Made by a program: the position numbers and the translations under genes. This document shows, one piece after another, positions 16,851 through 26,400 of a stretch of DNA of 35,587 nucleotides. The stretch is from Planctomycetota bacterium (GTDB lineage Bacteria; Planctomycetota; UBA1135; UBA2386). Location of the stretch: positions 1 to 35,587 of the forward strand of contig JADZDL010000148.1 in the NCBI GenBank assembly GCA_020851075.1, in the 5' to 3' direction. The stretch's first letter is position 1, and each line of letters opens with the position of its first letter. Below the pieces are notes generated by a model. The model was not told where the DNA came from, searched no databases, and saw only the letters and a program-made list of their open reading frames with translations.

Positions 16851-16875
16851 GGAACATCCCGGGTTCTCGATCGTC
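16851..16875 (+). promoter_or_regulatory. ECF-type promoter match P1 (GGAAC-N16-CGTC)
   Basis: GGAAC at 16851-16855 and CGTC at 16872-16875 are separated by 16 nt, the spacing and bases favoured by many ECF sigma factors. It points toward the ECF sigma gene and would start transcription near 16882, leaving a leader of about 210 nt before ATG 17095. It overlaps the translation-start region of the divergent CPCC gene. Confidence 0.5.
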
Positions 16876-17025
16876 CTTGTGGCGATCGCGGGAAGTGGGC
16901 CCCGAGGGTATCCTCCAGGCCCGCTGCCTCCAGTCCATCCTTGGTCTGCGCCAGCCTCCAAGTCGCCAAGCCATCGCGTTTTCCCCGTCCTTCCCGTGAC
17001 CGCCGAGAAAAAGCCAGCTGCTGAG

Positions 17026-17050
17026 GGAACCTTGCCCGGGCCCGTGCGTC
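17026..17050 (+). promoter_or_regulatory. ECF-type promoter match P2 (GGAAC-N16-CGTC)
   Basis: A second copy of the same pattern: GGAAC at 17026-17030 and CGTC at 17047-17050, again 16 nt apart, with unrelated spacer sequence. It lies 45 nt before ATG 17095 and would give a leader of about 40 nt. Finding both elements identical twice in 250 bp ahead of an ECF gene points to autoregulation. Confidence 0.6.
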
Positions 17051-17094
17051 TCCTCGGCGGTGCCCAGCCAAGGTCGCGCCAAACCGTACCCGGG

Positions 17095-17706
17095 ATGCAA
17101 GAGACTGCCTCAGTTGGCGCCGACACGGATCCTGCCCGCGAAGCGATGCTTCGTGCCCAGCAGGGGGATCGTGATGCGTTCCGAATGCTCGTCGAGATGT
17201 TCCAGGATCGGGTGATGCGAGTCATGAACAGCGTGCTGCACTGCGACCGCGCGATGGCCGAAGACCTCAGTCAGGAGGTCTTTCTGCGCGTTCACAAGGG
17301 GCTGCCCGCGTTTGACGGGCAGGTGCGGTTTGCGACCTGGTTGCACACGATCTCGATGAACGTGGCGATCAGCGAATACCGCCGCCGCCGCGCCCAGAAG
17401 CGCGATCGCCGCACGTTGTCGATCGATGCGCCGCTGGCGGGCACCGACGACCTCTTCCTGCAGCCCGCCGGTCGCGAAGTGGATCCGGGGGAGCTGGCGC
17501 ACCAGCACGAGTTCCTGGCCAAGGTGCGCGCTTGCGTGCGCGACCTGCCCGACGAGTTCCGCGCGCCGGTGGTGTTGCGCGACATGGAGCAGCTGTCCTA
17601 CGAAGAGATCGCCGAAGTGCTCGAATTGCCACCTGGCACGGTGCGCTCGCGCATCCACCGCGGTCGGCTGCTGCTGCAGGAAATGCTGCGGGGGTTCCAG
17701 TCATGA
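17095..17706 (+). CDS. ECF RNA polymerase sigma factor
   Basis: A 203-residue sigma-70 family protein of the extracytoplasmic-function class. Region 2 spans about 24-100: the -10 recognition helix includes DRAMAEDLSQEVFLRVHKGL and FATWLHTISMNVA, followed by basic YRRRRAQKRDRR. A linker with a DAPLAG segment leads to region 4 (about 143-200), whose helix-turn-helix is LSYEEIAEVLELPPGTVRSRIHRG. Region 3 is absent, as expected. ATG 17095 gives a normal length; GTG 16996 is possible but would place promoter P2 inside the gene. The stop overlaps the next gene (ATGA), a membrane protein that probably acts as its anti-sigma factor. Two GGAAC-N16-CGTC sites upstream suggest that it transcribes its own operon. 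Confidence 0.95.
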   Translation: MQETASVGADTDPAREAMLRAQQGDRDAFRMLVEMFQDRVMRVMNSVLHCDRAMAEDLSQEVFLRVHKGLPAFDGQVRFATWLHTISMNVAISEYRRRRAQKRDRRTLSIDAPLAGTDDLFLQPAGREVDPGELAHQHEFLAKVRACVRDLPDEFRAPVVLRDMEQLSYEEIAEVLELPPGTVRSRIHRGRLLLQEMLRGFQS

Positions 17707-19562
17707 GCGATCCACGCGAACGCAAGGTCGATGAACGCCTGGCCGGCTGGGTCGACGATTGCCTCAGCGACCGCGAGCGCGAACGTTTCGCCGCCGAGTT
17801 GCGCGTGAATCCGCAACTGCGCAAGGATCTCGAGGAATACGAACGCACCGTCGCCACATTGCGGGCCGCGTTGCGGGCGCCGATTGCGGCGACCAACCTC
17901 GCGGATCGGGTCATGCAGGCCATCGCCGAACCAGCGGAGCGAAGTGGTGGCTCGTCTTCGGCCGGGAACGGTCGCGAGGTGCACCGGCGTCCCTTCGGTG
18001 GCCCGGTGCCACGATGGTTGCCGTTGGTGGGCAGCATTGCTGCCGCAGCGGCACTTCTCGCTTTGGCATTGTGGCTCAATTCGTGGCACACGAATCGCCC
18101 GTTGGCCGATGCTCAAAACGACGTTGCCAGTGCGACGCCGGCCGAGCTTGGCGCGCCAGTTCGCGATCACGAAGCCCTGCCAGCCCCGGCGGCTGGGCCC
18201 GAAGCGGAGGTGGTTCGCGCGAAGGAAATCGAGGAAACGGCCCTCCGGGAGAAGGCTGGTGCGCCTGGGGACGCGGATGCCGGCGATCCCGCGCCGAGCA
18301 AGCCGGCCGAGGGTAGCGGCGCATGGACGGAGACGCCGAAGGACAAGAAGGTAGAGGAGCGGGCCGAGCCAAAGGCCGTTCAGGATGCGGGGGACGCCGT
18401 GCCCAAGGCTGTGCCCACGGTCGGGGCGGGTGACGAGTCGTCACGTTCGCAAAGTGAGTTGGTGCGGCTCATGACGGGGTCCAAGGAGGACGAGAAGCCG
18501 AGCGCGGACCATACGGCGAAGCCTGCGGGGCCCGGTGGTCCGGCTACGGGAGGCCCCGCTGTTGGTGGCCCGTCGAGCAGTGGTCCCAGTGGTCCCTCCC
18601 GGGGCGCTCCGCCCGGTAGTGTTTCCCCCGGTAGTGGCCAGGGCCCGATCGGGCTTGGCGCTCCAGCGGAAGCGCGTCGGGGTGGCCGTGGCAACCCACC
18701 GAAGGCGCCAGCCACGGTGCCGGTGCGCCAGCTGCCGATGGTCACGGTGACCGCGACTTCGTCGGCGGTGCTCGAAGATCTGCAGCGCGACGAGGCGTTG
18801 GGTTACCTCGCGGCGAAGAGGGAGCAAACCGGGGCCGATGCCAAGGCGGCCGATACCGACATGTTGGCCTTGTTCTTGACCAGGCAGATCGTCGGCGGCG
18901 GTGCGGGCGCGGGGACCGCGGCAGGCAACCCGGATGGGGTTCCGGTAACCTTCGAAGATGTTTCGGCCAGCGACCGCGACAAGGAGAAGCAGCGGGCGCC
19001 AGAAGAGAAGAGGCCCGAAGAGACGACACCGGCGCCGAAGCCACCGGCAGAGAAGGCCGCTCCGAATACTCCTGCGCAACTGGTGCCGTTCGGCGCGACC
19101 GTGCTGCCCCAGCGAGCGATCGACCCAGGGGTAGATGTCGGGGCCGGGTTGCGGATCGCGGAGCTCATTCCGGAGCAGTCCACAGTGGCCTTGTTGGGTT
19201 TCAGCAGGAATGACAAGCCGGCGGAGGGGGCGATGGAGAAGCCCGATGCGCCAATGGCGTCCACCGTGGTGTCGTCAGTGGTGTCCGAGCGCACCTGGAT
19301 TATTGAAGGGGATCGCGCGGCAGTTGCCGAGGTCCTTCGCAAGTTGTCCGCGTTGTCGGCGCGAGCTGGTGCGCAGCTCTCGAACGGCGAACTGCCGGTT
19401 GCCGCGGTGATGCCGTGGCAGGCCGCGACTGGAGCCGCAACGGATGCGCCGACGGGGGGAACGCCGAGCGGTGCAGCGGGGGGCGCCAAGGCCAAAGCCG
19501 AGGTCGCAACTCCTGCCAGCGAGACCGTCCAGATCGTGCTGCGCTTCCGGGTCACCCGCTGA
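17703..19562 (+). CDS. Membrane-anchored putative anti-sigma factor with long Gly/Pro-rich extracytoplasmic region
   Basis: A 619-residue protein coupled to the ECF gene by an ATGA overlap. Residues 1-70 form a charged helical domain (LAGWVDDCLSDRERERF) of the kind seen in anti-sigma N-termini, but without the His-x3-Cys-x2-Cys zinc motif. One membrane helix lies at about 105-128. The rest should be outside the cytoplasm: an acidic/Lys/Pro linker, a Gly-Pro-Ser-rich stretch at about 273-322, and two more ordered parts, one around residues 340-420 and one at the C-terminus (ERTWIIEGDRAAVAEVLRK). Sequestering the sigma factor until an envelope signal arrives is the expected role; it is inferred from position and topology. 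The outer region is far longer than in typical anti-sigma factors. Confidence 0.75.
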   Translation: MSDPRERKVDERLAGWVDDCLSDRERERFAAELRVNPQLRKDLEEYERTVATLRAALRAPIAATNLADRVMQAIAEPAERSGGSSSAGNGREVHRRPFGGPVPRWLPLVGSIAAAAALLALALWLNSWHTNRPLADAQNDVASATPAELGAPVRDHEALPAPAAGPEAEVVRAKEIEETALREKAGAPGDADAGDPAPSKPAEGSGAWTETPKDKKVEERAEPKAVQDAGDAVPKAVPTVGAGDESSRSQSELVRLMTGSKEDEKPSADHTAKPAGPGGPATGGPAVGGPSSSGPSGPSRGAPPGSVSPGSGQGPIGLGAPAEARRGGRGNPPKAPATVPVRQLPMVTVTATSSAVLEDLQRDEALGYLAAKREQTGADAKAADTDMLALFLTRQIVGGGAGAGTAAGNPDGVPVTFEDVSASDRDKEKQRAPEEKRPEETTPAPKPPAEKAAPNTPAQLVPFGATVLPQRAIDPGVDVGAGLRIAELIPEQSTVALLGFSRNDKPAEGAMEKPDAPMASTVVSSVVSERTWIIEGDRAAVAEVLRKLSALSARAGAQLSNGELPVAAVMPWQAATGAATDAPTGGTPSGAAGGAKAKAEVATPASETVQIVLRFRVTR

Positions 19563-19605
19563 TTCGCGGCAGGTTTGGTCCGCGCGCTCGCTTCTGCTAG
19601 AAGCA

Positions 19606-20937
19606 GTGCGCTTGGAATCCTGGCGGCGCAATTTCCACGCGGTGTGGCCGAGTCTCTTTGCGACTTCGATGGGCCTCATGGCGTTCCTGCCGACGCTGTC
19701 GCTCTACGTGCGTGAACGGTTCGGCATCGTCGACGCGAAGGAGCTCGCGTTCTGGGCTGGCATCATCTACGGCGCGGCGCCGTTCTCGGCGGCGATCGCC
19801 GGGCCGATCTGGGGCGCGCTCGGTGATCGGGTTGGCAAGAAGCCGATGGCGATCCGCGCCAATCTCGCGATCGCCATCACCACCGGGTTGATGCCGTTTG
19901 CCTCGACGCCGCTGCTGCTGTTGCTGATGCGCGCCGTGCAGGGGGTGCTCGCCGGCTACGTGGCGCCCGCGATGGCGCTCGTTTCCCAGGCGGCGCCGCG
20001 AGAGCTGCACGGCATCGTGATCGCCCGACTGCAGGTGGCGATGGCGATGGGGGCGGTCCTCGGTCCCTGGCTTGGTGGCGTCGTCAACCACTTCTTCGGC
20101 CGCGCGGCGCTGTTCTGGGTCACCAGCGTGCTGTCGGCCTTGGCGGCGCTGCAACTGCATCGCCGAGCGGAGGAAGTCCGCCCCGTGGTCGTTGCCGGGC
20201 GGGCATCGTTTCGGGCCGAGATGGGGCGAGCTGTGCTGGAGTTGCTGAGCAACCGCGTGTTTGCCTGGCTGCTCGTGCTCATCACGTTGTTGCGGCTAGG
20301 CCAGAACATGCTGGAGCCGTTCATCGCGTTGTTCGTGAGCGAACTCGGCGCGCCGGTGTGGATGCAGGAGTTGGCCGGGCAGGTTCTCTCCCTCGGTGCC
20401 GCCGTCGATGCAACCAACCAGGCGCCTGGCGGTGCCAGGTCGCAGCTGGCGCTCGAACTCACCATCAGCGCCGCCTTCGGCATCATGGGTGTGGTGCAAC
20501 TCGTGTTCACGCCGTGGTGGGGGCGACTCGCGGATCGTTTCGGGCCGCTGCGGTGCCTTGGCTTCCTGGGGCTGTGCCTCGCCGGCATCCTGGCCGCGAC
20601 CGCGGTGGTAGCTTCGGCCAACCAGTTCCTCGTGCTGCGAACGGCGGCAGCCTGCATGATGGCAGGCTCGATGACGCTCGCCTACGCCGCCGCCAGCAAG
20701 CGCGTCGCCGACGGTCGTCGAACGCTCGCGTTCTCGCTCGTGCAGAGTTGCATGCAGCTTGGCTTCGGGCTCGGCCCGCAGATCGGCGGCGTGGTGGCGG
20801 TGATCGGGACGAACGGGTTCGTCAATTTCCGGCAGGCATTCATGGCTGCCGCGGTGTTGTGCCTTGCGGCGGCCCTGGGCATGTTCGCGCTGCGCCGGGT
20901 GCGTGTGCCCGAGGAGCCGCTGGCGACGCCGCCGTGA
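19606..20937 (+). CDS. MFS transporter (drug-efflux-like)
   Basis: A 443-residue inner-membrane protein with about 12 hydrophobic helices. The major-facilitator motif A occurs after TM2 (GALGDRVGKKP, about 70-80) and again in the second half (GRLADRFGPLR, about 306-316), as expected from the internal duplication of the family. The TM5 region has VLGPWLGGVVNHFFG, a motif-C-like Gly/Pro stretch seen in proton antiporters, and QLGFGLGPQIGG mirrors it in the second half. This favours an efflux pump like MdtG; the substrate is unknown. The start is the GTG at 19606, which retains a short cytoplasmic N-terminus (RLESWRRNF) before TM1. The gap from the preceding gene is 43 nt, so it may be read from the sigma operon. 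The loop near residues 245-285 is unusually long and polar. Confidence 0.85.
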   Translation: MRLESWRRNFHAVWPSLFATSMGLMAFLPTLSLYVRERFGIVDAKELAFWAGIIYGAAPFSAAIAGPIWGALGDRVGKKPMAIRANLAIAITTGLMPFASTPLLLLLMRAVQGVLAGYVAPAMALVSQAAPRELHGIVIARLQVAMAMGAVLGPWLGGVVNHFFGRAALFWVTSVLSALAALQLHRRAEEVRPVVVAGRASFRAEMGRAVLELLSNRVFAWLLVLITLLRLGQNMLEPFIALFVSELGAPVWMQELAGQVLSLGAAVDATNQAPGGARSQLALELTISAAFGIMGVVQLVFTPWWGRLADRFGPLRCLGFLGLCLAGILAATAVVASANQFLVLRTAAACMMAGSMTLAYAAASKRVADGRRTLAFSLVQSCMQLGFGLGPQIGGVVAVIGTNGFVNFRQAFMAAAVLCLAAALGMFALRRVRVPEEPLATPP

Positions 20938-21020
20938 GGATGGCGGTTCTCGATGGCACGATGGCGAGCGCGGCTTAGAGTGCTCCCTCAGGCGTGGCCA
21001 GGCCACGGCTCCTCTGCACC

Positions 21021-21767
21021 ATGTGCATCCTGATCCTGCTGCGTGGACTGCATCGCGAACATCCGATCGTCGTCGGGGGCAACCGGGATGAACGCACCGA
21101 CCGCAAAGCGGCTCCGCCTGGCCTCTGGGTCGGCGAACACCATCGGCTGCTGTCGCCGCGCGATCGGGTGGCGGGCGGGACCTGGCTGGCGATCGATGAA
21201 CGCGGCTGGTTTGCCGGGATCACCAACCTCGCCGGCGTGCCGGCCATTCCGGAGGCGCCGTCGCGCGGGCTGCTGCCGCACCTCGCACTTGACGAGCCGG
21301 ATCTGGATGCCGCCGTGACCATGGTGCAGGCGCGGGTGCGCGCCGCGGCCCACTCCGGGTTCCAGCTCGTGCTGTGCGATGGCGAACGCACCCTGGTCTT
21401 GCGCCACGCGCACGGCGAATTGCGGGTGCAGGCGTGGAGCGATCCGGTGCTCATCGTCACCAACGAACACGCCCCTGGGGAGCTGGTCCTGCGAGGGTTA
21501 CCCGCCGCGCTGGTGCCCGGCCTCGCGGTGGAAACCCGCCTCGACGCCCTGGCGCCGTTGTTGCGCGACCCGGGCGGCGCAGGCCACCACGCGGTGTGCA
21601 AACGCGGGGATGGTTACGGAACCGTATCGAGTTCGTTGCTCGCCGTGCCGGCCGGAGGGGGGCCTGGGCTCGTGTGGCGTTATGCGGCGGGGCCACCGGA
21701 TAGCACCGCCTACCGCAACTACGGTAACCTCGAACGGCGGCTGCTGCCCGATTCGGATTCCGTCTAG
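21021..21767 (+). CDS. NRDE/TANGO2-family protein
   Basis: A 248-residue cytoplasmic protein that begins Met-Cys and carries the family-naming tetrad N21-R22-D23-E24 in VVGGNRDERTDR, then GGTWLAIDERGWFAGITNL, the second hallmark block. Family members are predicted to adopt an Ntn-hydrolase-like fold in which Cys2 could become the N-terminal nucleophile after Met removal; an activity is not firmly known, and human TANGO2 is linked to lipid and haem metabolism. The start at ATG 21021 is chosen because it places Cys at position 2; a GTG at 20994 in frame would bury it. It is separated from the MFS gene by 83 nt and converges on the TPR gene across 23 nt. Confidence 0.85.
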   Translation: MCILILLRGLHREHPIVVGGNRDERTDRKAAPPGLWVGEHHRLLSPRDRVAGGTWLAIDERGWFAGITNLAGVPAIPEAPSRGLLPHLALDEPDLDAAVTMVQARVRAAAHSGFQLVLCDGERTLVLRHAHGELRVQAWSDPVLIVTNEHAPGELVLRGLPAALVPGLAVETRLDALAPLLRDPGGAGHHAVCKRGDGYGTVSSSLLAVPAGGGPGLVWRYAAGPPDSTAYRNYGNLERRLLPDSDSV

Positions 21768-21790
21768 ACGAACTCAGGCGGCGCGCGAAC

Positions 21791-23407
21791 TCACTTGCTC
21801 AGTTCGGCAAGGTTGGCGCGCGCATCGGTCAGTGCCTGTTGCGTGCGTTCGCGCAGTTCGGCCGGGATCGTCGTGTTGGCGAGCTGCTTCTCAGCAAGTT
21901 GGATCGCGCGTTCGTACATCGTGCGGGCTTTGGCAAGGTTCTCGGCACTCTTCAGGTGGTAGTGCAGGATCACCGCGCAGTCGTTCAGCAGTTGCGGCGA
22001 ATCCGGTTCCTTCTTGAGCGCGCGCTCATACGCATCGAGCGCTTCGGGGAACTTGCCGGTGTCACGGCACAGCAGGGCGCGGTTGTTCCACGCATCCGCC
22101 GAGTCGAGCAGGTAGGCAAGCACGTGGTTGAGGTCGCGGCTGTGGTCGATGCGGCCCTTCTGGAAGGCGCGATCGGCGAGGAACTTCAGGATCGAGCCAA
22201 CCTGCCCTCGGGTATCGCCCGGGAGGTTGCGCACGACCTCGGCAAACGCGTTGGCACCGGTGGCCGCGTAGGCCGCCGCGTGGTTTTCGGCGTCGTCGTG
22301 CAGGCCGAGCTGGAACGCGCACATCGCCGCGTAGTAGTGCGAGTTGGTGGCCTCGGCGTTCTGCTGCAACGCTTCTTCAAACGCGGTGCGGGCGAGAGCC
22401 CATTGTTCCCCTGCGTAGAGGGCACGGCCTTCATACCAGCGCAGCGTGGCGCCTTTCGCGGGTTTGGCGCCGGGGGTCGCGCGATAGCGGGCGAGCACGT
22501 CCGCGTAGGCCTTGGCGCGGTCCTGCCACGCCAGCGTGCGGTCGAAGAGGGAGTGGTCGATCGCTGCGTCCGGGTCGGTGGCCAGGGCGTCCTGCAGGTG
22601 GGCGCGGGCCTCGTCGTCGTGGTGTTCGAGCAGGTCGATCTGGGCGAGCATCACGTGGGGGTGGGCGCGCGACGGATCGAGTTTGGCGGCGCGCGCAAAC
22701 GAGGCTTTCGCGAGCTTGCGCTGCGTATCGATGGCTGCCACGAGATCCGCTTCGGCCTGCGGCGTTAGGTTGCCGGCGGCGTGCGTGGCGAGCAGGTCGC
22801 GGTACCGATCGAGGGCGATGCGGCCGAGCAGGACGTGGGCGCCCGCCCGGTCGGGGGCACGTTTGGCGGCCTCTTCGGCCTGCCGCACTGCTTCCTCCCA
22901 TTCGCCGAGCATGTAGCGCGCCTGTGCGAGCACGAGTCGGCTGTCTTCGGGGTTGGGGTCGATGGCCAGCACACCCTCGGCGAGGGCGGCGGCATCGAGG
23001 CGCAGTTGGCGTGGGTCCAGTGCGCCCCGGTCCATCTCCGACTTGAGCAGGTAGGTGCGCGCGAGCATGGCGGGCACTTCGATCACGCCGGGGAAGGTCT
23101 CGCGGGCCTGGTCGAGAAGGTCGATGGCGTCGCGGAAACGACCGCTGCGGCCGAGGCAACGGCCCGCCGCCACGACCCACTCGGCGCGGCCGGGTTCTTG
23201 CTTCACGAGCTTCAAGAACGCCTCGGCGGCCTCACTGAAGCGCCCCTGATTCTCCGCCCCAAAGGCCTGTTCGCGCAGCGAAACGGGAGCTGGCTCCTGT
23301 ACCGCTGGGGCGACCAGCGGGGCGCTTGGCCGCGGCGGGCTCGCCGCGCAAGCGGCGGCGCCGAGGCTGCACAGGACGGCGGCGAGAACGGTGCGAACGA
23401 GGTGCAT
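21791..23407 (-). CDS. Exported TPR protein, putative lipoprotein
   Basis: A 538-residue protein. The leader ends at AAAC19-AAS; the lipobox is weak, so lipidation is uncertain. At least seven tetratricopeptide-like helical repeats follow, for example REQAFGAENQGRFSEAAEAF, then VLAQARYMLGEWEEAVRQAE, TAFEEALQQNAEATNSHYYA and NNRALLCRDTGKFPEALDAY. The last 75 residues (LNDCAVILHYHL... AIQLAEKQL) match a module found twice in the upstream TPR protein. Such TPR arrays scaffold protein complexes; no enzyme motif is seen. The start may be ATG 23407, 2 nt after the upstream stop, or an in-frame GTG at 23413 that overlaps that stop as GTGA. The two genes are clearly one operon. Confidence 0.8.
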   Translation of the reverse strand: MHLVRTVLAAVLCSLGAAACAASPPRPSAPLVAPAVQEPAPVSLREQAFGAENQGRFSEAAEAFLKLVKQEPGRAEWVVAAGRCLGRSGRFRDAIDLLDQARETFPGVIEVPAMLARTYLLKSEMDRGALDPRQLRLDAAALAEGVLAIDPNPEDSRLVLAQARYMLGEWEEAVRQAEEAAKRAPDRAGAHVLLGRIALDRYRDLLATHAAGNLTPQAEADLVAAIDTQRKLAKASFARAAKLDPSRAHPHVMLAQIDLLEHHDDEARAHLQDALATDPDAAIDHSLFDRTLAWQDRAKAYADVLARYRATPGAKPAKGATLRWYEGRALYAGEQWALARTAFEEALQQNAEATNSHYYAAMCAFQLGLHDDAENHAAAYAATGANAFAEVVRNLPGDTRGQVGSILKFLADRAFQKGRIDHSRDLNHVLAYLLDSADAWNNRALLCRDTGKFPEALDAYERALKKEPDSPQLLNDCAVILHYHLKSAENLAKARTMYERAIQLAEKQLANTTIPAELRERTQQALTDARANLAELSK

Positions 23408-23409
23408 GC

Positions 23410-26400
23410 TCACTTGCCTTGCAACAGTCGTTCCGCTTCTTGCAGATGCCGGCGCGCGCCACCGCGGCGAGCCCCCGGATGCAGTTCGAGGCTGCTTTGT
23501 GCCGCCGCCTTGGCTGCCGCGTAGTCCTTGCTGTGCTTGATGTGCCACAGCGCGAGGTTCTCGTAGCAGTCGCCGACGGCTTCCTCGAGCTTCTGCAGCT
23601 CGTCGCGATCCGACGGTGGATTGTCGGCGAGCATCTTCTTGCCGTCCGCGATGGCACTATCGAGCAGCTCCTTCGCGAGATCCCAGTCGCGGTCGAGGTG
23701 GTAGATCGCGATCAACGCGCAATCGTTGCGCAGGCGCACGTTGCTGGGATCGAGCTGTTGGGCGCGGCGGTACGCCTTGTAGCTCTGCTCATACATGCCC
23801 ATCGCTTCCTTCGCCTTGCCGTTGCCCTCGAGCTGGTTGCCCCAGTCGCGGGCGAACCGGCCGGAGTTGTTCAGCAGGTCGAGGTCGCCGTTCGCCGCAT
23901 CGGAGGCCCAGCGGTAGATCGCTTCGACCTTGCCGAGGTCGCGCTGCTTGTAGTACTTGTCGGCCAGCAACAGGATGCCGAGCTTGGTGGTCTCGTTGAG
24001 ACCGAGGTCGTCGGCGATGCGGTCCGGGCGCTTCTGGACGGCTTCCATGAGCCACTTCTCGGCGTTGGCGAAGTCGTCCATGCGGAACGCGATGTTGCCC
24101 TTCTTGCCGAGGCACATCGCGATCCACTGCTCGCAGCTGTCGCGGTAACCGGCGTTCTTCTGCATCGACTGCCCGAAGCTCTGCTGCGCGGTGTCGAGCG
24201 TCTTCAGTGCGTCGGCGTTCTTGCCGGCAGCGCGATCACTCGCCGCCAGCAGGAAGCGCACGCGGCCGAGGTACCAGAGACCCGTCGCATCAGTGCGGGC
24301 CTGCAGGGCTTGCTGGGCGAGCGGCAGTTGCTCCTGGGCGGCCGCGGTGTCGACGAGGGCGCCGAGCATCGCCTGATCCTCGGGGTTCTTCGCCACCGCA
24401 CGAGCGTAGATATTCACGGCTTCGGCAGCGGCGCCGGCCCACTGCTCGGTGTTGGACCAAAGCGCGCGCGTGTTGTTGCTGAGCATCTCTTGCTGCTCCA
24501 GCGCGCGGAACGACGTCCGTGCCGCCGTCAGCAACTCCTGGTTGTCCTTGCCCTCGGCCTTCATCGCGGCGAAGGCGCGGCTGGCGGCATCGGCGCGCAG
24601 GGTGTGCACGGCCATCAGGTCCTCCTGCTTGCCGCCGCCCTTCGACTGCATGTGCAGCAGCAGGGCCGATGCGGTGTTTGCAGCACCTTCGAGGTCGTTG
24701 GCGTCGAACATCGCCTGGGCCAGCATGAGGCGCGGTGCGGTTGGTTCGCTATCGAGGGAGACCGCCTTCTTGAGCGCTGCGACGGCATCCTGGAAGAAGA
24801 ACTCGGCGCCCTTGCGCTTCTCGTCGCGACTCTTGCGCGCGAGCTGCAGCGTGACGTCGCCACGCAGTGCGTGGTAGGGGGCGTACTCCTTGCAATCCTT
24901 GGTGATGCCGTCGAGCACGGTCAGCGCGCCATCGATGTCGCCTTCGTCGAGTTTGGCCTTCACCTGGGGACGAGCCTTGTCGAGTGCCTCCGCAGCGTTG
25001 CCCTGCAGGGCCGCGGCTGCTGCCGGGCTATCACCATCGTCGGCGCCCTTGCTGCGCAACAGGGCGGCAGCACTGCGGCGTTCGTACGGGTAGTAGCGAA
25101 CCGACTGCGCGCAGAACGGTTCGTAGTCGGCGAACGGCTTGTGCTGGTGGTTGCGCAGCAGGATCGCGATGTTCTGGTAGGCGTCGCCGATGGCCTCCTC
25201 GAGCAGTTCGCGGTCGCGCTGGTCGGCGTCCGCCGGCATCGCATCGAGCTGCTTCTGGCCGGTGGCGATCGCGCGATCGAACAACTCGCGGGCGCGGTCG
25301 AGGTCGCGGTTCAGGTGGTAGATGAGCATCAACCCGCAGTCGTTGATGATGCGCGCATCCTCGGGCGACAAGGCCACGGCCTTCTCGTAGTAGCGGTAGC
25401 TGCGTTCCCACAGCTCCATCGCGGCTGCGTGGTTGCCGTCGTTTTCGCGCTGCACGCCAAGGTCGCGCGCGGGCAGGGCCGCGTTGTTGTAGACGAAGCC
25501 CCAACGATCGGGGTGGCGCACCAGCACCGCTTCGTTGAACGCGAGCGCCTTCTCGACCCCGTTCAGGCCGCCCTCGGCAAGGGCGCGGTTGAGCGCGTAG
25601 ACGACACCGGTGTAGTGGCTGCCAAAGCTGTCCACGAGCTGGGGACGGCCCTCTTCGTAGGCGGTGGCGAGTGGGCACGCTTCGTCGGCGGCAAACAGGT
25701 GCTGCTGCGCCGCGGTGAAGGCGCCTAGTTCGACCGACGTGCGCGCAATCGAGAGTTCGCACAGGGCGATCCACTGCCTGGCGCTCGGCGCGTTGCCGGG
25801 CTCCATCGCCGCGTATTCCCCGTAGGCGTTCTGCGCCTTGCCATACCCGGTGATGGCACCCTGGTAGTCGCCAAGGCTGCGCAGCTGGTCGGCGCGCGCG
25901 TAGTGGCTGCGGCCCGCAAACCAGTGCAGCAGCGGCACGCTCGGATTCTCGCGCACGAAGCCCGAGTAGGCGCCGACCATCGCTTCCTGCTGACCCATCC
26001 GGATCATCCAATCGATGTAGGCCGTGTGCACTGACTGCTCGGTTGGCATGGCGCGCACGCTGCGTTCGAACTCCGCCGTGGCGACGCTCGGTTGGCCAAG
26101 GTACTGGCAGATCGTGGCGATCTGGGTGCAGGCTTCGCCCGGGAAGTCGTTGCGCACGCTTTCGAACTGGGCCACCAGCTGATTGGCCAGTGTGGCGGTG
26201 TCCTTGCCCGGCTTCACGATGCCGCGGGGATCCGGCTTGCCGGAGTCGATCTCTTCCTGGCGAAGCTTCGCAAACGTGTGCATCTGGCTCTTGGCGGCCA
26301 GCAGGATCGCAGCGGCGGCCTTGCGATTGCCGTCCTTGGTGCGCTTCGTCGCGAACGCTTCGGCGGCCTTGTGCGCGGCCGTGGCCGCATTCTCGAACTC

